From: Nematostella vectensis
Taxonomy: Eukaryota > Cnidaria > Anthozoa > Actiniaria > Edwardsiidae
Reading direction: 5' to 3'
DNA: 64,000 nucleotides
Assembly (NCBI RefSeq): GCF_932526225.1
Contig: NC_064038.1
Coordinates: forward strand, 5,996,741 to 6,060,740
Shown piece by piece: positions 13,901-22,166 of the stretch (its first letter is position 1; every line of letters starts with the position of its first letter). The notes under the pieces were generated by a model. That model was not told the origin of the DNA and did no database searches. It saw nothing but the letters and a program-made list of their open reading frames with translations. The position numbers were made by a program, and so were the translations under genes.

Positions 13901-16900
13901 TCAAATACTATGTATGCTTTTTCCATATGATACCTGTGCACGCCCCCCCCCCTTGGCGGCCAAAAAGTGGGTCATTTCTTATTAAGGAAACCTCAAATAC
14001 TATGTATGCTTTTTCCATATGATACCTGCGCACCCCCCCCCCCCCCCCCCTTGGCGGCTAAAAAGTGGGTCATTTCTTGTAAAGGAAACCTCAAATACTA
14101 TGTATGCTTTTTCCATATGATACCTGTGCACGCCCCCCCCCTTGGCGGCCAAAAAGTGGGTCATTTCTTATAAAGGAAACCTCAAATACTATGTATGCTT
14201 TTTCCATATGATACCTGCGCACCCCCCCCCCCCTTGGCGGCTAAAAAGTGGGTCATTTCTTATTAAGGAAACCTCAAATACTATGTATGCTTTTTCCATA
14301 TGATACCTGTGCACGCCCCCCCCCCCCCTTGGTGGCCAAAAAGTGGGTCATTTCTTGTAAAGGAAACCTCAAATACTATGTATGCTTTTTCCATATGATA
14401 CCTGTGCACGCCCCCCCCCCCCTTGGCGGCCAAAAAGTGGGTCATTTCTTATTAAGGAAACCTCAAATACTATGTATGCTTTTTCCATATGATACCTGCG
14501 CACCCCCCCCCCCCCCTTGGCGGCTAAAAAGTGGGTCATTTCTTGTAAAGGAAACCTCAAATACTATGTATGCTTTTTCCATATGATACCTGTGCACGCC
14601 CCCCCCCCCCCCTTGGCGGCCAAAAAGTGGGTCATTTCTTATAAAGGAAACCTCAAATACTATGTATGCTTTTTCCATATGATACCTGTGCATTCCCCCC
14701 CCCTCTTGGCGGCCAAAAAGTGGGTCATTTCTTATAAAGGAAACCTCAAATACTATGTATGCTTTTTCCATATGATACCTGCGCACGCCCCCCCCCCCCC
14801 CCTCAGCCAACCCTGTGCACGCACCTGATAGGCATATATCATTTTGTCCATTGCAGCAATCATTCCCACCCTGTACACGATGCTTCTTCACTACGGCCAC
14901 CCGCGTCACTCCTCCCCTCCCCCCACGCTGCCACAATACCAGGTCTCCATAGCAACCGAAGGCTTGCGCGCACTCAACAACATGGCGGCCGTGGACCTCC
15001 AGGTTCTTCAGGTATGTGTCATGTGACCGCACTAAACAGAACGGATGATCTTTATATTTAAGAGACCCTCTATATAACATACACTTAATCTCCATTTTAA
15101 ATTCCTCGAACAAGAAGTAAGTAAAATTGAACTTCGAACAACCCTCGATCAGTAATCCTTGAAATTATTATGTGTGCAATGTCAGTTATTTGAGTGTTGG
15201 TTCTCACATCCAGTTCATTATATTTGTGTTTCATTATAAAATCAATTTATCTTACTCGCCCGGTTTCGCGTGCGCGCTCGCCCCAGGCTCTTCTAGTCCA
15301 TCCAAGGGGACGGCAGCCATAGATTGATATGTTTTTCTGTTGTAGGCGTGCCTCGGCAGCGAGGGAATCTCCTTGGAGTTTCGTCACATCATCAGCTACT
15401 TACTGTGGTGAGCAAGGTTTTTAACTCCCTTCATGTCTTGCTTGGATTTCGCATACCACCTTTCGTCTCATTTTTCTACTTTGTCATTTTTAAAAAGTGC
15501 AAGTTTATACAATTCACGTAATAAGCTTGCAGAAATTCGTGTTTACTGCGTTTTTACTGGTCGCAATCCTAAAAAAGTTTGGACGCAAACGATAGTGTCT
15601 GCTGTTTTTACAAAGTGTTGCTTAATATGTGTTGGTGCTGGATAATGTGTGAGGCTCAATATAGGACTTGTATCGAAACTTCAATAGGGAACTTGCGCTA
15701 AGCGATCACGTGACTGTTTGGGTGGCAAACAAGCGCGCGCTTAGCCTTTTAGCGGCAAAATAACAGCAACAAAAAGCAACGTATTCAGCGCTTACGAAAA
15801 AAGCCAGAATTCTTTTTTTTTTTTCAGAAAGGGTTTAGTTTCATTTAAAGATTTTGTTTTTTCATCGTTTTTTGGTGTGGCGGGCGCAGTAAATTTCCCG
15901 TTTTTTTTGTTTATTTTGTTTTGAATTTGCCACCTAGAAAGGTCACGTGATTTCTTAGCGCAAGTCCCCTATTAGAAAAAGACTTATCTTGTTTGAAGCT
16001 GTTGACATTGTCAGTGGGATCTCATAACATCAGTTTAACATGTCGCCAACATGTAGCGCCAACAATGTTGCATGATGTTGCGTGGTGCTGTTCCGGGAAG
16101 CATATAGCTCTGTGTGGGCACGTATATACATTTGATTTACCGAGTGTGCAATACTAGATGATGTTACTCTTTCTGCACAAGGCCTGACTTGTTTGTTTGC
16201 CAGGATCTGCTGTGAAGGCCCGGCGGAAGACCTACTTCATGAGGTCATTCTGATTGTTGGCAACTTCACTGTGCTCAATCAAGAAAATCAGGTATTTAAG
16301 AAAAAATTATTTTTTATCCAAAAGCGCTCCCAAATTTATTCCCTTTCAGGTGTTCGTTCAGTCCGGGCGTAACTCCCTTGCCTATTTCCTTCCAGATGTT
16401 CGTACAGTCAGGGCGTAATCCCTTTGTGTATTCCCTTCCAGGTGTTCGTTCAGTCAGGGCGTAACCCCCTTGTCTATTCCCTTCCAGGTGTTCGTTCAGT
16501 CAGGGCGTAACTCCCTTGTCTATTCCCTTCCAGGTGTTCGTTCAGTAAGGGCGTAACCCCCTTATCTATTCTCTTCCAGTTGTTCGTTCAGTCAGGGCGT
16601 AACTCCCTTGTCTATTCCCTTTCAGGTGTTCGTTTAGTCAGGGCGTAACTCCCTTGTGTATTCCCTTTCAGGTGTTCGTTCAGTCAGGGCGTAACTCCCT
16701 TGTCTATTCCCTTTCAGGTGTTCGTTCAGTCAGGGCGTTACCCCCTTGTGTATTCCTTTTCAGGTGTTCGTACAGTCAGGGCGTAACTCCCTTGTCTATT
16801 CCCTTCCAGGTGTTCGTTTAGTCACGGCGTAACCCCCTTGTGTATTCCCTTTAAGGTGTTCGTTCAGTCAGGGCGTAACCCCCTTGTCTATTCCCTTCCT

Positions 16901-19900
16901 GGTGTTCGTTCAGTCAGGGCGTAATCCCCTTGTGTATTCCCTTCCAGGTGTTCGTTCAGTCAGGGCGTAACTACCTTGTCTATTCCCTTCCAGGTGTTCG
17001 TTCAGTCAGGGCGTAACCCCCTTGTCTATTCCCTTTTAGGTGTTCGTTCAGTCAGGGTGTAACCCCCTTGTCTATCCCCTTTAAGGTGTTCGTTCAGTCA
17101 CGGCGTAACCCCCTTGTGTATTCCCTTTAAGGTGTTCGTTCAGTCAGGATGTAACCCCTTGTCTATTCCCTTTCAGGTGTTCGTTCAGTCAGGGCGTAAC
17201 CCCCTTGTCTATCCCCTTTAAGGTGTTCGTTCAGTCACGGCGTAACCCCCTTGTGTATTCCCTTTAAGGTGTTCGTTCAGTCACGGCGTAACCCCCTTGT
17301 CTATTCCCTTTCAGGTGTTCGTTCAGTCAGGGCGTAACCCCCTTGTCTATTCCCTTTTAGGTGTTCGTTCAGTCAGGGTGTAACCCCCTTGTCTATCCCC
17401 TTTAAGGTGTTCGTTCAGTCACGGCGTAACCCCCTTGTGTATTCCCTTTAAGGTGTTCGTTCAGTCAGGATGTAACCCCTTGTCTATTCCCTTTCAGGTG
17501 TTCGTTCAGTCAGGGCGTAACCCCCTTGTCTATCCCCTTTAAGGTGTTCGTTCAGTCACGGCGTAACCCCCTTGTGTATTCCCTTTAAGGTGTTCGTTCA
17601 GTCACGGCGTAACCCCCTTGTCTATTCCCTTTCAGGTGTTCGTTCAGTCACGGCGTAACCCCCTTGTCTATTCCCTTCCTGGTGTTCGTTCAGTCAGGGC
17701 GTAACTCCCTTGTCTATTCCCTTCCAGGTGTTCGTTCAGTCACGGCGTAACTCCCTTGTCTATTCCCTTCCAGGTGTTCGTTCAGTCAGGGCGTAACCCC
17801 CTTGTCTATTCCCTTTCAGGTGTTCGTTCAGTCAGGGCGCAACTCCCTTGTCTATTCCCTTTCAGGTGTTCGTTTAGTCAGGGCGTTACCCCCTTGTGTA
17901 TTCCTTTTCAGGTGTTCGTTCAGTCAGGGCGTAACTCCCTTGTCTATTCCCTTCCAGGTGTTCGTTTAGTCACGGCGTAACCCCCTTGTGTATTCCCTTT
18001 AAGGTGTTTGTTCAGTCAGGGCGTAGCCCCCTTGTCTATTCCCTTCCTGGTGTTCGTTTAGTCAGGGCGTAATCCCCTTGTGTATTCCCTTCCAGGTGTT
18101 CGTTCAGTCAGGGCGTAACCCCCTTGTCTATTCCCTTTCAGGTGTTCGTACAGTCAGGGCGTTCCCCCCTTGTGTATTCCCTTTCAGGTGTTCGTTCAGT
18201 CAGGGCGTAACCCCCTTGTGTATTCCCTTTCAGGTGTTCGTACAGTCAGGACGTAACCCCACTCTACTGCAACAGTTGTGCTCCTTGCCTTTCCAGTATT
18301 TCAGTGATCCACGGTTGCGGAATGTTCTCTTTCCGTCATTGATCGCTTCTTGTTATGATAACGAGGAGAATAAGGCAATTATTGAACAGGAAGTCAGCTG
18401 CGCTTTGTTAGAGAACTTCTTACAGGTAAGTTTATTAGTATTTGCACCAGTTACTTAAAGTCCCAATAACCCTAACCCTACATCCTAGGGTTGAATACAT
18501 TGCAACGAATGTCATAGAAGACATACAAGTGTCAAACCGTGTACTGAGCTGCCGTGTGGCTTCTGTCAATCTGGCCTCGGAAACTTAACGGTTTACAATG
18601 ACATCGTATACGGGGCAAAGTACGAGGTGCAATTTGCGACATTGAGTACATTGCCTTGCCTAGTCTTTCCTATTGCAAAACTGAGGGTTGGCGATTCTTG
18701 GGTCATTACAAAGAGTGCACCAGCCCGCCCTGTCATGGGCCATGAATACGTTAGCCAGCCCATAAAACATAATTATTTTATATATTGATTATTCTTACTA
18801 TTATTTAACGTTTACTCTTACCTTTACTACGAGTTTTGATTTGTATTGGTACCAGCTATCCCATAACTCCTTAACTAACTTCTTAGTGACAAATTTTTAT
18901 CGTACCGTTTGTGTAGTTTTGTTATTCATGAGTAATTTTTATCATACCGTGTGGGTGGTCTTGTTATTCAGAAATAGTTTTTATCATACCGTGTGTGTGG
19001 TTTTGTTATTCAGAAGCAATTTTTATCATACCGTGTGTGTGGTTTTGTTATTCAGAAATAGTTTTTATCATACCGTGTGGGTGGTCTTGTTATTCAGAAA
19101 TAGTTTTTATCATACCGTGTGTGTGGTTTTGTTATTCAGAAGCAATTTTTATCATACCGTGTGGGTGGTTTTGTTATTCAGGACAAGCTACTTGATGGGG
19201 AGCAAGACAAGCTCTTACCTTCTAAAAGTCGAAACACATCAGGTGAACTTAATTACCATACTTATTGATAACTAACTACCTACATATTTTAGCCTCAGCC
19301 AAACAAGAACACTATGCTAAATAGACATCTCACGGTCTTAACTGTAAAGAGTGGTTAACAAAAACTCGTGAAATACTATTTGTTATTTTCTGCTAATTCA
19401 CTGTAATGTCATTGTTCTCTTTTATTCTGGCTTGACTATTACACTTTAACAACTACAAAATGCTGCACGGGGTTTTGAAAACCACTCTACCAGTTAGAAC
19501 AATGACACATCGTATTTTCCTATTATTTATTGCCGGGCCGTTTAATTTTTGCTGACAGACCCGTAATTCAATGTATACTGCAATGGGCCTTAATAAACGA
19601 TTAATATTATTGTTGTTATTATTATTATTATTATTGTTGTTGTTGTTGTTGTCGCTGCTGTTGTTGTTATTACATGGTTTCTTTGATGTCTTCTCGTCTA
19701 GTTACCCGAGGAAACGGTAGACGAAGAGACGGAGCTTTTTTTACATTTTTCGTTGAAAGTCGTTTTAGCAGTGCAGGATCACTATTGGGCGTGAACACCC
19801 CTAGAATAAATAAAACTTTTTTTTTCTTTTAAAAGTACCCTGGGATCCTTCAATCCTAATCCACCCCCCTGATCGTTATCTGACTATCAACATGATTATG

Positions 19901-20029
19901 TTACTTTGTTGTTGTTGTTTTTTAGCTGATGACGTACCCGAGCGTTTCAGTCTCGAATCCCGCTTCCCGGTCACCCTGTGGAACAAGGCCAGTGATTTCC
20001 TACTGGGCACCGACTCGACCAAGGAATGA
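857..20029 (+). CDS. SCAPER: SCAPER, S-phase cyclin A-associated protein in the ER, 3' half (20 exons)
   Basis: Known role: SCAPER binds cyclin A/CDK2 at the endoplasmic reticulum and affects cell-cycle timing and cilia. Exons seen: 857-928, 1024-1094, 1477-1558, 1888-1941, 2663-2758, 2936-3031, 3355-3485, 3793-3861, 4543-4669, 5313-5428, 5878-6001, 6658-6866, 7286-7432, 8638-8714, 14857-15011, 15346-15407, 16204-16291, 18234-18425, 19182-19242, 19926-20029. All have AG/GT borders and consistent phase; total 2133 nt, 710 residues plus TGA at 20027-20029. Landmarks: charged coiled-coil start, a C2H2 finger, then the family's conserved C-terminal blocks (LLHEVI near residue 575, LPFQYFSDPRL near 610). 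The family is usually about 1400 residues, so the N-terminal half, start codon and promoter lie outside the window. Many introns hold minisatellites that copy the adjacent splice site. Family assignment is from recognised motifs; confidence is high. Confidence 0.93.
2105..2662 (+). repeat. 87-bp minisatellite, 7 copies, each carrying the exon acceptor
   Basis: Units end in a TTGTTGTGTTTTAG-type acceptor at 2142, 2227, 2314, 2401, 2488 and 2575. The real acceptor of the zinc-finger exon (GTTGCTCTGTTGTAG, ending 2662) falls exactly 87 bp after the last copy, so the true splice site is the terminal unit of the array. Spacings are 85 and then five times 87. Units also carry a conserved TTACACGGTACAGAATTCC block. 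Confidence 0.9.
2663..3031 (+). CDS. SCAPER: SCAPER C2H2 (matrin-type) zinc finger, split over two exons
   Basis: Exon 2663-2758 ends with C-T-I-C-N-V-E and exon 2936-3031 continues IVSEVYLLSHLRGKKHQQ. In fragment numbering this is Cys119-X2-Cys122-X12-His135-X5-His141, the spacing of U1/matrin-type fingers and a hallmark of SCAPER. Both exons are exactly 96 nt and start and end in phase 0, so the finger is interrupted cleanly by an intron. The first exon is preceded by an 87-bp acceptor array and the second is followed by a 32-bp donor array. Confidence 0.9.
3000..3126 (+). repeat. 32-bp tandem repeat copying an exon end and donor
   Basis: The last bases of the zinc-finger exon (ACACCAGAAGACAAG) with donor GTAAAA are repeated at 3062 and 3094, with a fourth partial copy ending about 3122 that lost the donor. 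Spacing is 31-32 bp. The second copy has an in-frame TAA shortly after the real donor. Confidence 0.85.
3355..8714 (+). CDS. SCAPER: SCAPER central exons: basic linker and start of the helical C-terminal region
   Basis: Exons 3355-3485 and 3793-3861 form a basic segment (ERQKAQKKRAKKLRTRMAAK). Exon 4543-4669 carries a conserved family block (KIVKDLNRHLQ, then WATTRVAALERSLGELGRIL). Exons 5313-5428, 5878-6001, 6658-6866, 7286-7432 and 8638-8714 are Leu/Val-rich helices. Exon 6658-6866 contains a low-complexity Pro stretch (PTPPPTPSGG) that may be loop. The last donor leaves one base that is correctly completed by the exon at 14857, so no exon is missing across the 6.1 kb intron with the LINE. 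Confidence 0.85.
3852..4392 (+). repeat. 16-bp minisatellite of about 33 donor-containing units
   Basis: The exon at 3793-3861 ends AAGTCCAG|GTAAGG. Immediately downstream the unit AGTCCAGGTAATGTGA recurs about every 16 bp to near 4392, with decay in the middle and end. Most units keep CAG|GTAATG, a donor-like sequence. No other unrelated sequence is present in the array. Confidence 0.9.
4623..5140 (+). repeat. 67-bp minisatellite copying exon 3' end plus donor, about 7 copies
   Basis: The exon end from TTAGAGAGGTCATTGGGAGA to CAGTAAG|GTAAGG (junction 4669) is repeated with junctions at 4736, 4803, 4870, 4937 and 5004, all 67 bp apart, followed by two decayed copies near 5068 and 5133. The copy at 4937 has lost its GT (AAGGAATGG). 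Each unit carries about 46 bp of former exon sequence. Confidence 0.9.
5990..6140 (+). repeat. Weak 47-50 bp repeat copying the donor of exon 5878-6001
   Basis: The junction CTTAGG|GTATGTATG is followed by ATAAGG|GTTTGTATGG (junction 6051) and ATAAGG|GTATGTATGG (junction 6098), with a shared CATTTATAGTT...CAGTACTGTCAC body in the last two units. Only a few exon bases are included, so this is a weaker example than its neighbours. Confidence 0.6.
6405..6640. mobile_element. MITE-like inverted-repeat element in a SCAPER intron
   Basis: Two arms of roughly 50 bp are inverted copies. The left arm (about 6420-6472) contains TTTCCTTTGCTCCACATCAA and the right arm (about 6571-6632) contains GTTGATGTGGAGCAAAGGAA. 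No coding frame of note lies between. The right end lies only about 20 bp upstream of the acceptor at 6657. Superfamily and target duplication were not resolved. Confidence 0.6.
7109..7310 (+). repeat. Two-copy duplication across the acceptor of exon 7286-7432
   Basis: The sequence GCCTGGTACTTGATAGAAAT to TTTCAG|CTTCATCGCATGCTC (acceptor ending 7166) is a diverged copy of the segment leading to the real acceptor (TTTTCAG|CTTCATCGTATGCTC, ending 7285). Copy spacing is 119 bp. About 15 bases of exon are included in the upstream copy. Confidence 0.75.
7530..7565 (+). repeat. Possible 3' end of a LINE or SINE with (ATTG)n tail
   Basis: AATAAA-like bases followed by ATTGATTGATTGATT resemble the 3' tail seen on the complete LINE at 9901. 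No body could be recognised to the left, so this is a possible short 3' relic. Confidence 0.3.
7560..8500 (+). repeat. Pyrimidine-rich minisatellite, about 20 units
   Basis: Units of about 45-50 bp combine CGTATGTGTGAACCGTTCC with a C/T-rich run (TTTCCTTTTCCTTCTCTTTT). They produce open frames on both strands, but these are repeat translation and not genes. This array does not copy a splice junction, although its polypyrimidine character resembles acceptor tracts. Confidence 0.85.
8985..9327. mobile_element. Inverted-repeat element (MITE-like) in a SCAPER intron
   Basis: TTAAACGCGAAACCGCGC at the left end matches, inverted, GCGCGGTTTCGTGTTTAA at the right end with one mismatch. The interior includes CACCTGTTGCGACACCTGTT and has no convincing coding content. 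It resembles a short non-autonomous DNA transposon. Confidence 0.55.
9525..9900. repeat. Poly-C minisatellite, left part (about 4 units)
   Basis: About 93-bp units each hold a run of roughly 13-18 C followed by TTGGCGGCCAAAAAGTGGGT, an AAGGAAACCTCAAATACTAT core and TTTTTCCATATGATACCTG. The array is cut at 9900 by the LINE and resumes at 13546. Frames spelling YHMEKAYIVFEVS come from this repeat. Confidence 0.9.
9901..13545 (-). mobile_element. Non-LTR retrotransposon (LINE), apparently 5'-truncated, with 7-bp target duplication
   Basis: The element is inserted in one unit of the poly-C minisatellite. The flanking bases TCCATAT (9894-9900 and 13546-13552) form the target duplication, and neighbouring intact units show the empty site. 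On the minus strand it ends in an A/T-rich 3' region with repeated TTGA/ATTG motifs (plus-strand CAATCAATC from 9901). The body is almost entirely one endonuclease-RT frame. No gag-like first ORF is seen, so the 5' end is probably truncated near the start of the endonuclease. Clade is uncertain. Confidence 0.9.
10030..13533 (-). CDS. LINE endonuclease / reverse transcriptase ORF, intact
   Basis: One open frame of more than 1140 codons, read through to a stop at the 3' end. Numbering residues from the codon at 13461: APE-type endonuclease with ETH near residue 24, GDFN at 135-138 and TDH at 248-250; reverse transcriptase with Asp629 in VDFSKAFDRV, GVKQGCMISPTLFNF, and the YADD catalytic box at 729-732; C-terminal Cys-X2-Cys-X8-His-X4-Cys-like motif from Cys1061. 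The frame continues upstream of the GTG at 13461 with WNLNGF, the usual endonuclease start, up to an in-frame stop at about 13533, so no clear ATG is visible. No frameshift or stop interrupts it, which implies recent insertion. It transcribes opposite to SCAPER. Confidence 0.93.
13546..14812. repeat. Poly-C minisatellite, right part (about 14 units)
   Basis: Same unit as 9525-9900. Each unit holds 8 to about 18 C, and two unit subtypes alternate (TTATTAAGG versus TTGTAAAGG, GGCGGCC versus GGTGGCC). The array stops about 45 bp before the acceptor of exon 14857. The many C-runs, G-runs on the other strand, could form i-motif or G-quadruplex structures. Confidence 0.92.
14857..20029 (+). CDS. 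SCAPER: SCAPER C-terminal exons and stop codon
   Basis: Exons 14857-15011, 15346-15407, 16204-16291, 18234-18425, 19182-19242 and 19926-20029 encode the most conserved end of SCAPER. Landmarks are IIPTLYTMLLHYG, GSEGISLEFRHIISYLLW, DLLHEVILIVGNFTVLNQEN, VFVQSGRNPTLLQQLCSLPF and a final SRFPVTLWNKASDFLLGTDS tail. Exon 18234-18425 could be placed only because the family continues with QSGR.P..LQ.LC.LPFQYFSDPRL; its true acceptor is the last of about 42 near-identical ones. Exon 19182-19242 is poorly conserved and was set by phase and by its acceptor. Confidence 0.88.
15683..15973. mobile_element. MITE, about 291 bp, with about 30-bp terminal inverted repeats
   Basis: Left end AATAGGGAACTTGCGCTAAG continues to GATCACGTGAC. 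The right end is its inverse, GTCACGTGATTTCTTAGCGC followed by AAGTCCCCTATT. A 94-bp relative with the same ends occurs at 31657-31750. It lies in a SCAPER intron and carries no ORF. Confidence 0.8.
16335..18256 (+). repeat. 46-bp minisatellite, about 42 copies of a SCAPER acceptor plus exon start
   Basis: The unit is TTCCCTTTCAG|GTGTTCGTTC followed by AGTCAGGGCGTAACCCCCTT and GTCTA. The first acceptor ends at 16349 and the last, real one at 18233, with the penultimate at 18187 (46 bp spacing). The first about 24 bases of exon 18234-18425 (codons for VFVQSGRN) are thus repeated about 41 times inside the preceding intron. Because 46 is not a multiple of three and units contain GCGTAA, splicing to an upstream copy runs into a stop. 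C/T and single-base variants mark unit subtypes. Confidence 0.95.
18888..19181 (+). repeat. 42-bp minisatellite carrying the acceptor of exon 19182-19242
   Basis: TTTTATCATACCGTGTGTGT plus GGTTTTGTTATTCAG units have CAG ends at 18971, 19013, 19055, 19097, 19139 and the real 19181, every step 42 bp, with a decayed copy before. The sequence after CAG in the copies (AAGCAATTT, AAATAGTTT) only faintly resembles the exon start (GACAAGC), so mostly the intron side was duplicated. Confidence 0.88.
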
Positions 20030-20584
20030 GCCAGCGATTTCTTACTTTGTTTTGACTTGACCAAGAAAAAAAACATTGATTACCTAGTGGGTACCGACTC
20101 GTACTCATCAATATGCAAGGGATTTTAGCGGCCAGTTCATTTTAACTAACTGTATAGCATGTTTATACACTAGCACTTCACGTTATTCAATGAATATTTA
20201 TATTATCTTAAGCGTGTTTAAGTGACAGTGTGAAAGCGTCTATCAGATCCCGCTATAATGGACACGTTTAACCGTCCACAATGAGAGGCAGTGTCCGGCA
20301 CTAGATATTTTATTTTTGGAGATGGGCGTGGACAGTTAGGCCCTTGTCTTTGGGTACCTGGCAATGTCCTTCAGTTGCCACTATCGTGAGCACAAACATC
20401 GAGGCCAGTTATTTTAGCCTTATCAAGTGATAGTCACATCAAGCAAAAGTTGTATAGCAGTGAATTCCATGCTTATGGATGTATAAACAGTTTGACAATT
20501 GATTTTGCTTCTATATTTATTTGAGGAAATGTATATTTATTGACATCGCATGCTAGTTTCCAAAGACAAAGCGGCATGAACAAA

Positions 20585-20885
20585 GCAGAGATGGAAGCGT
20601 AAGAGTCTCATGTCGGCTGAGAACCAGCAAGACGTAAGCGCAAGATTTTACGCATGCTCAGTTCGTAGTCTAGTGCCCATACCTGCTCGACGACATTGGT
20701 TATTTTATGCCTATGTTCCGCTTATGCTTACGTCGATCCGGTTTTCACGCGACGTTAGCGTAGCATTGACGTAAGATTATTAAAACTTTCCGTTCTTTGT
20801 GCGCTTGTGTCGAGCCGGTTCTCACGGGAAATGAGACTCTTACGCTACCGTCTCCGCTTACGTCGCTCGTGAGAACCAGCCTTGT
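20585..20885. mobile_element. Inverted-repeat element (MITE-like)
   Basis: AAGCGTAAGAGTCTCAT with downstream GAGAACCAGC on the left is mirrored by GGTTCTCACGGGAAATGAGA then CTCTTACGCTACC on the right, followed by another CGCTTACGTCG...GAGAACC copy. The interior also repeats GCTTACGTC motifs. Ends are imprecise. Confidence 0.55.
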
Positions 20886-21494
20886 TTGAGTAATCTAGTG
20901 CCAAGCGATGTTATTATCAGGCAATGCGGTACCGCACCTTCGAACATTGTATCCCCTTGTTCACAAATGATATTACATTGTATCCCCTTGTTCACAAATG
21001 ATAGTATAAGAACAAGGGGTCACTAATAACAAAAAATAGTTTTATTTCAATATCTTGTTTTGGTACCTCTCGTGTTTTGCAATTCAAACAAATGTCTCCA
21101 CACGTTCGAATTCTTTCCCGTAGCCAGGTGGGCTCAGGATCTTGGATACGGAAACAGAGAAGCATATTTTCGTAACATTAATATAAATTAAAAATTTGAC
21201 AGTTCGCTTTCTCCGCTTTTTACTTTGAAATGTTTTTTTTTATGTACACGTTATCAACAATTTATATTGTTACTAGAATGAGCCGCGAACCACGGTTACG
21301 GTGTATTGCAACGCAGCCATCCCACCCAGCAGCCGTCATTACTCTCGAAATGTTGTTTCAGACTCGTCGGATTTCTCTTTGCTTTCGCATTATTTTAACT
21401 CTTACGGAGAATATCGGATCCGCCCCTCAGTTGAAGGTTACGCTTCTTAATTGACGATTGCACACTCCTGATTGACATTTACACCCCTTTTATT

Positions 21495-21660
21495 AAAGGT
21501 TACGTCCCTGAAGGTAACGCTACTTGACTGTCGGTTACGGCCTCTTGATTGGCGGATAAGCCCTCTTGATTGACTGTTACGCCCTCTTGATTGACTGTTA
21601 CGCCCTCTTGATTGACGGTTTTGCCGCTTGACTGACGGTTACGCCCTGATAATGCCTTTT
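21495..21660. repeat. 21-bp minisatellite, about 8 copies
   Basis: Unit CCCTCTTGATTGACTGTTACG. On the minus strand it translates as a seven-residue repeat (VNQEGVT), but the frame has no context to suggest a gene. It lies just downstream of the thrombospondin stop codon and may fall in its 3' UTR. Confidence 0.8.
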
Positions 21661-22166
21661 CTGGACTCATTTGTAATATTGATTTTTCCATAATATATCT
21701 TCCATTTTATTTTAAGCTACTGTTATGCTGTTCTGGAATTGATTCGCCCATTTTCCTTGGCTTCCCATCTTTCTAATACCACGTGCGCCAGGCGCGGTGT
21801 CCTGGCTCAAAGCAACACGCATTCGGTATCCACCCCTGTGAACTATATAGCATGCCTATATATCGCTATAAATATAAGTGACTGTGCAGTGTTCTTGGAC
21901 AGGGTATATCCCCCTTTCCCTAGCTTCTAACGCACTGTTTATATGTATTTTGATGTGTTATAACACGACTATACTGGCCCTCTATGTCGGAATAGCGCAG
22001 ATGGTTATTACAGTCCATTTACAGCCCTTTATGCGCCGTTGTGTCGTAAACTCCGTTATTTTGTTCATGTCTCTGTAACGGTTTGCATTCTAGGACTGGT
22101 GGGTTTCCTTTGTCCCTTGGCTCCGCGCTGGGGGCTGGGCTACACTCAGTCGCCATCTTGCTCTGG

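Larger units (their letters stand above)
20030..22166. other. Gap between the convergent SCAPER and thrombospondin genes
   Basis: This 2.1 kb must hold both 3' untranslated regions and polyadenylation sites. On the minus strand AATAAA-type signals occur near 21700 (plus-strand TTTTATT) and near 21043. I could not place the SCAPER cleavage site. It contains an inverted-repeat element (20585-20885), a two-copy 31-bp direct repeat (TGTATCCCCTTGTTCACAAA, 20945-21005) and a 21-bp minisatellite (21495-21660). No further gene was recognised. Confidence 0.6.

Noticed and set aside
13537-15113. Repeated frames spelling YHMEKAYIVFEVS and RNDPLFGRQGGGG
   Set aside because: They arise from the 93-bp poly-C minisatellite on both strands and vary with C-run length.
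15683-15973. Paired CACGTG motifs as a regulatory site
   Set aside because: They belong to the terminal inverted repeats of a MITE and recur in its short relative at 31657-31750.
16335-18256. CRISPR-like appearance of evenly spaced repeats
   Set aside because: Units are contiguous with no unique spacers, no cas genes are present, and the unit is clearly the SCAPER acceptor plus exon start. The 28-bp array at 36185-37560 fails for the same reason.
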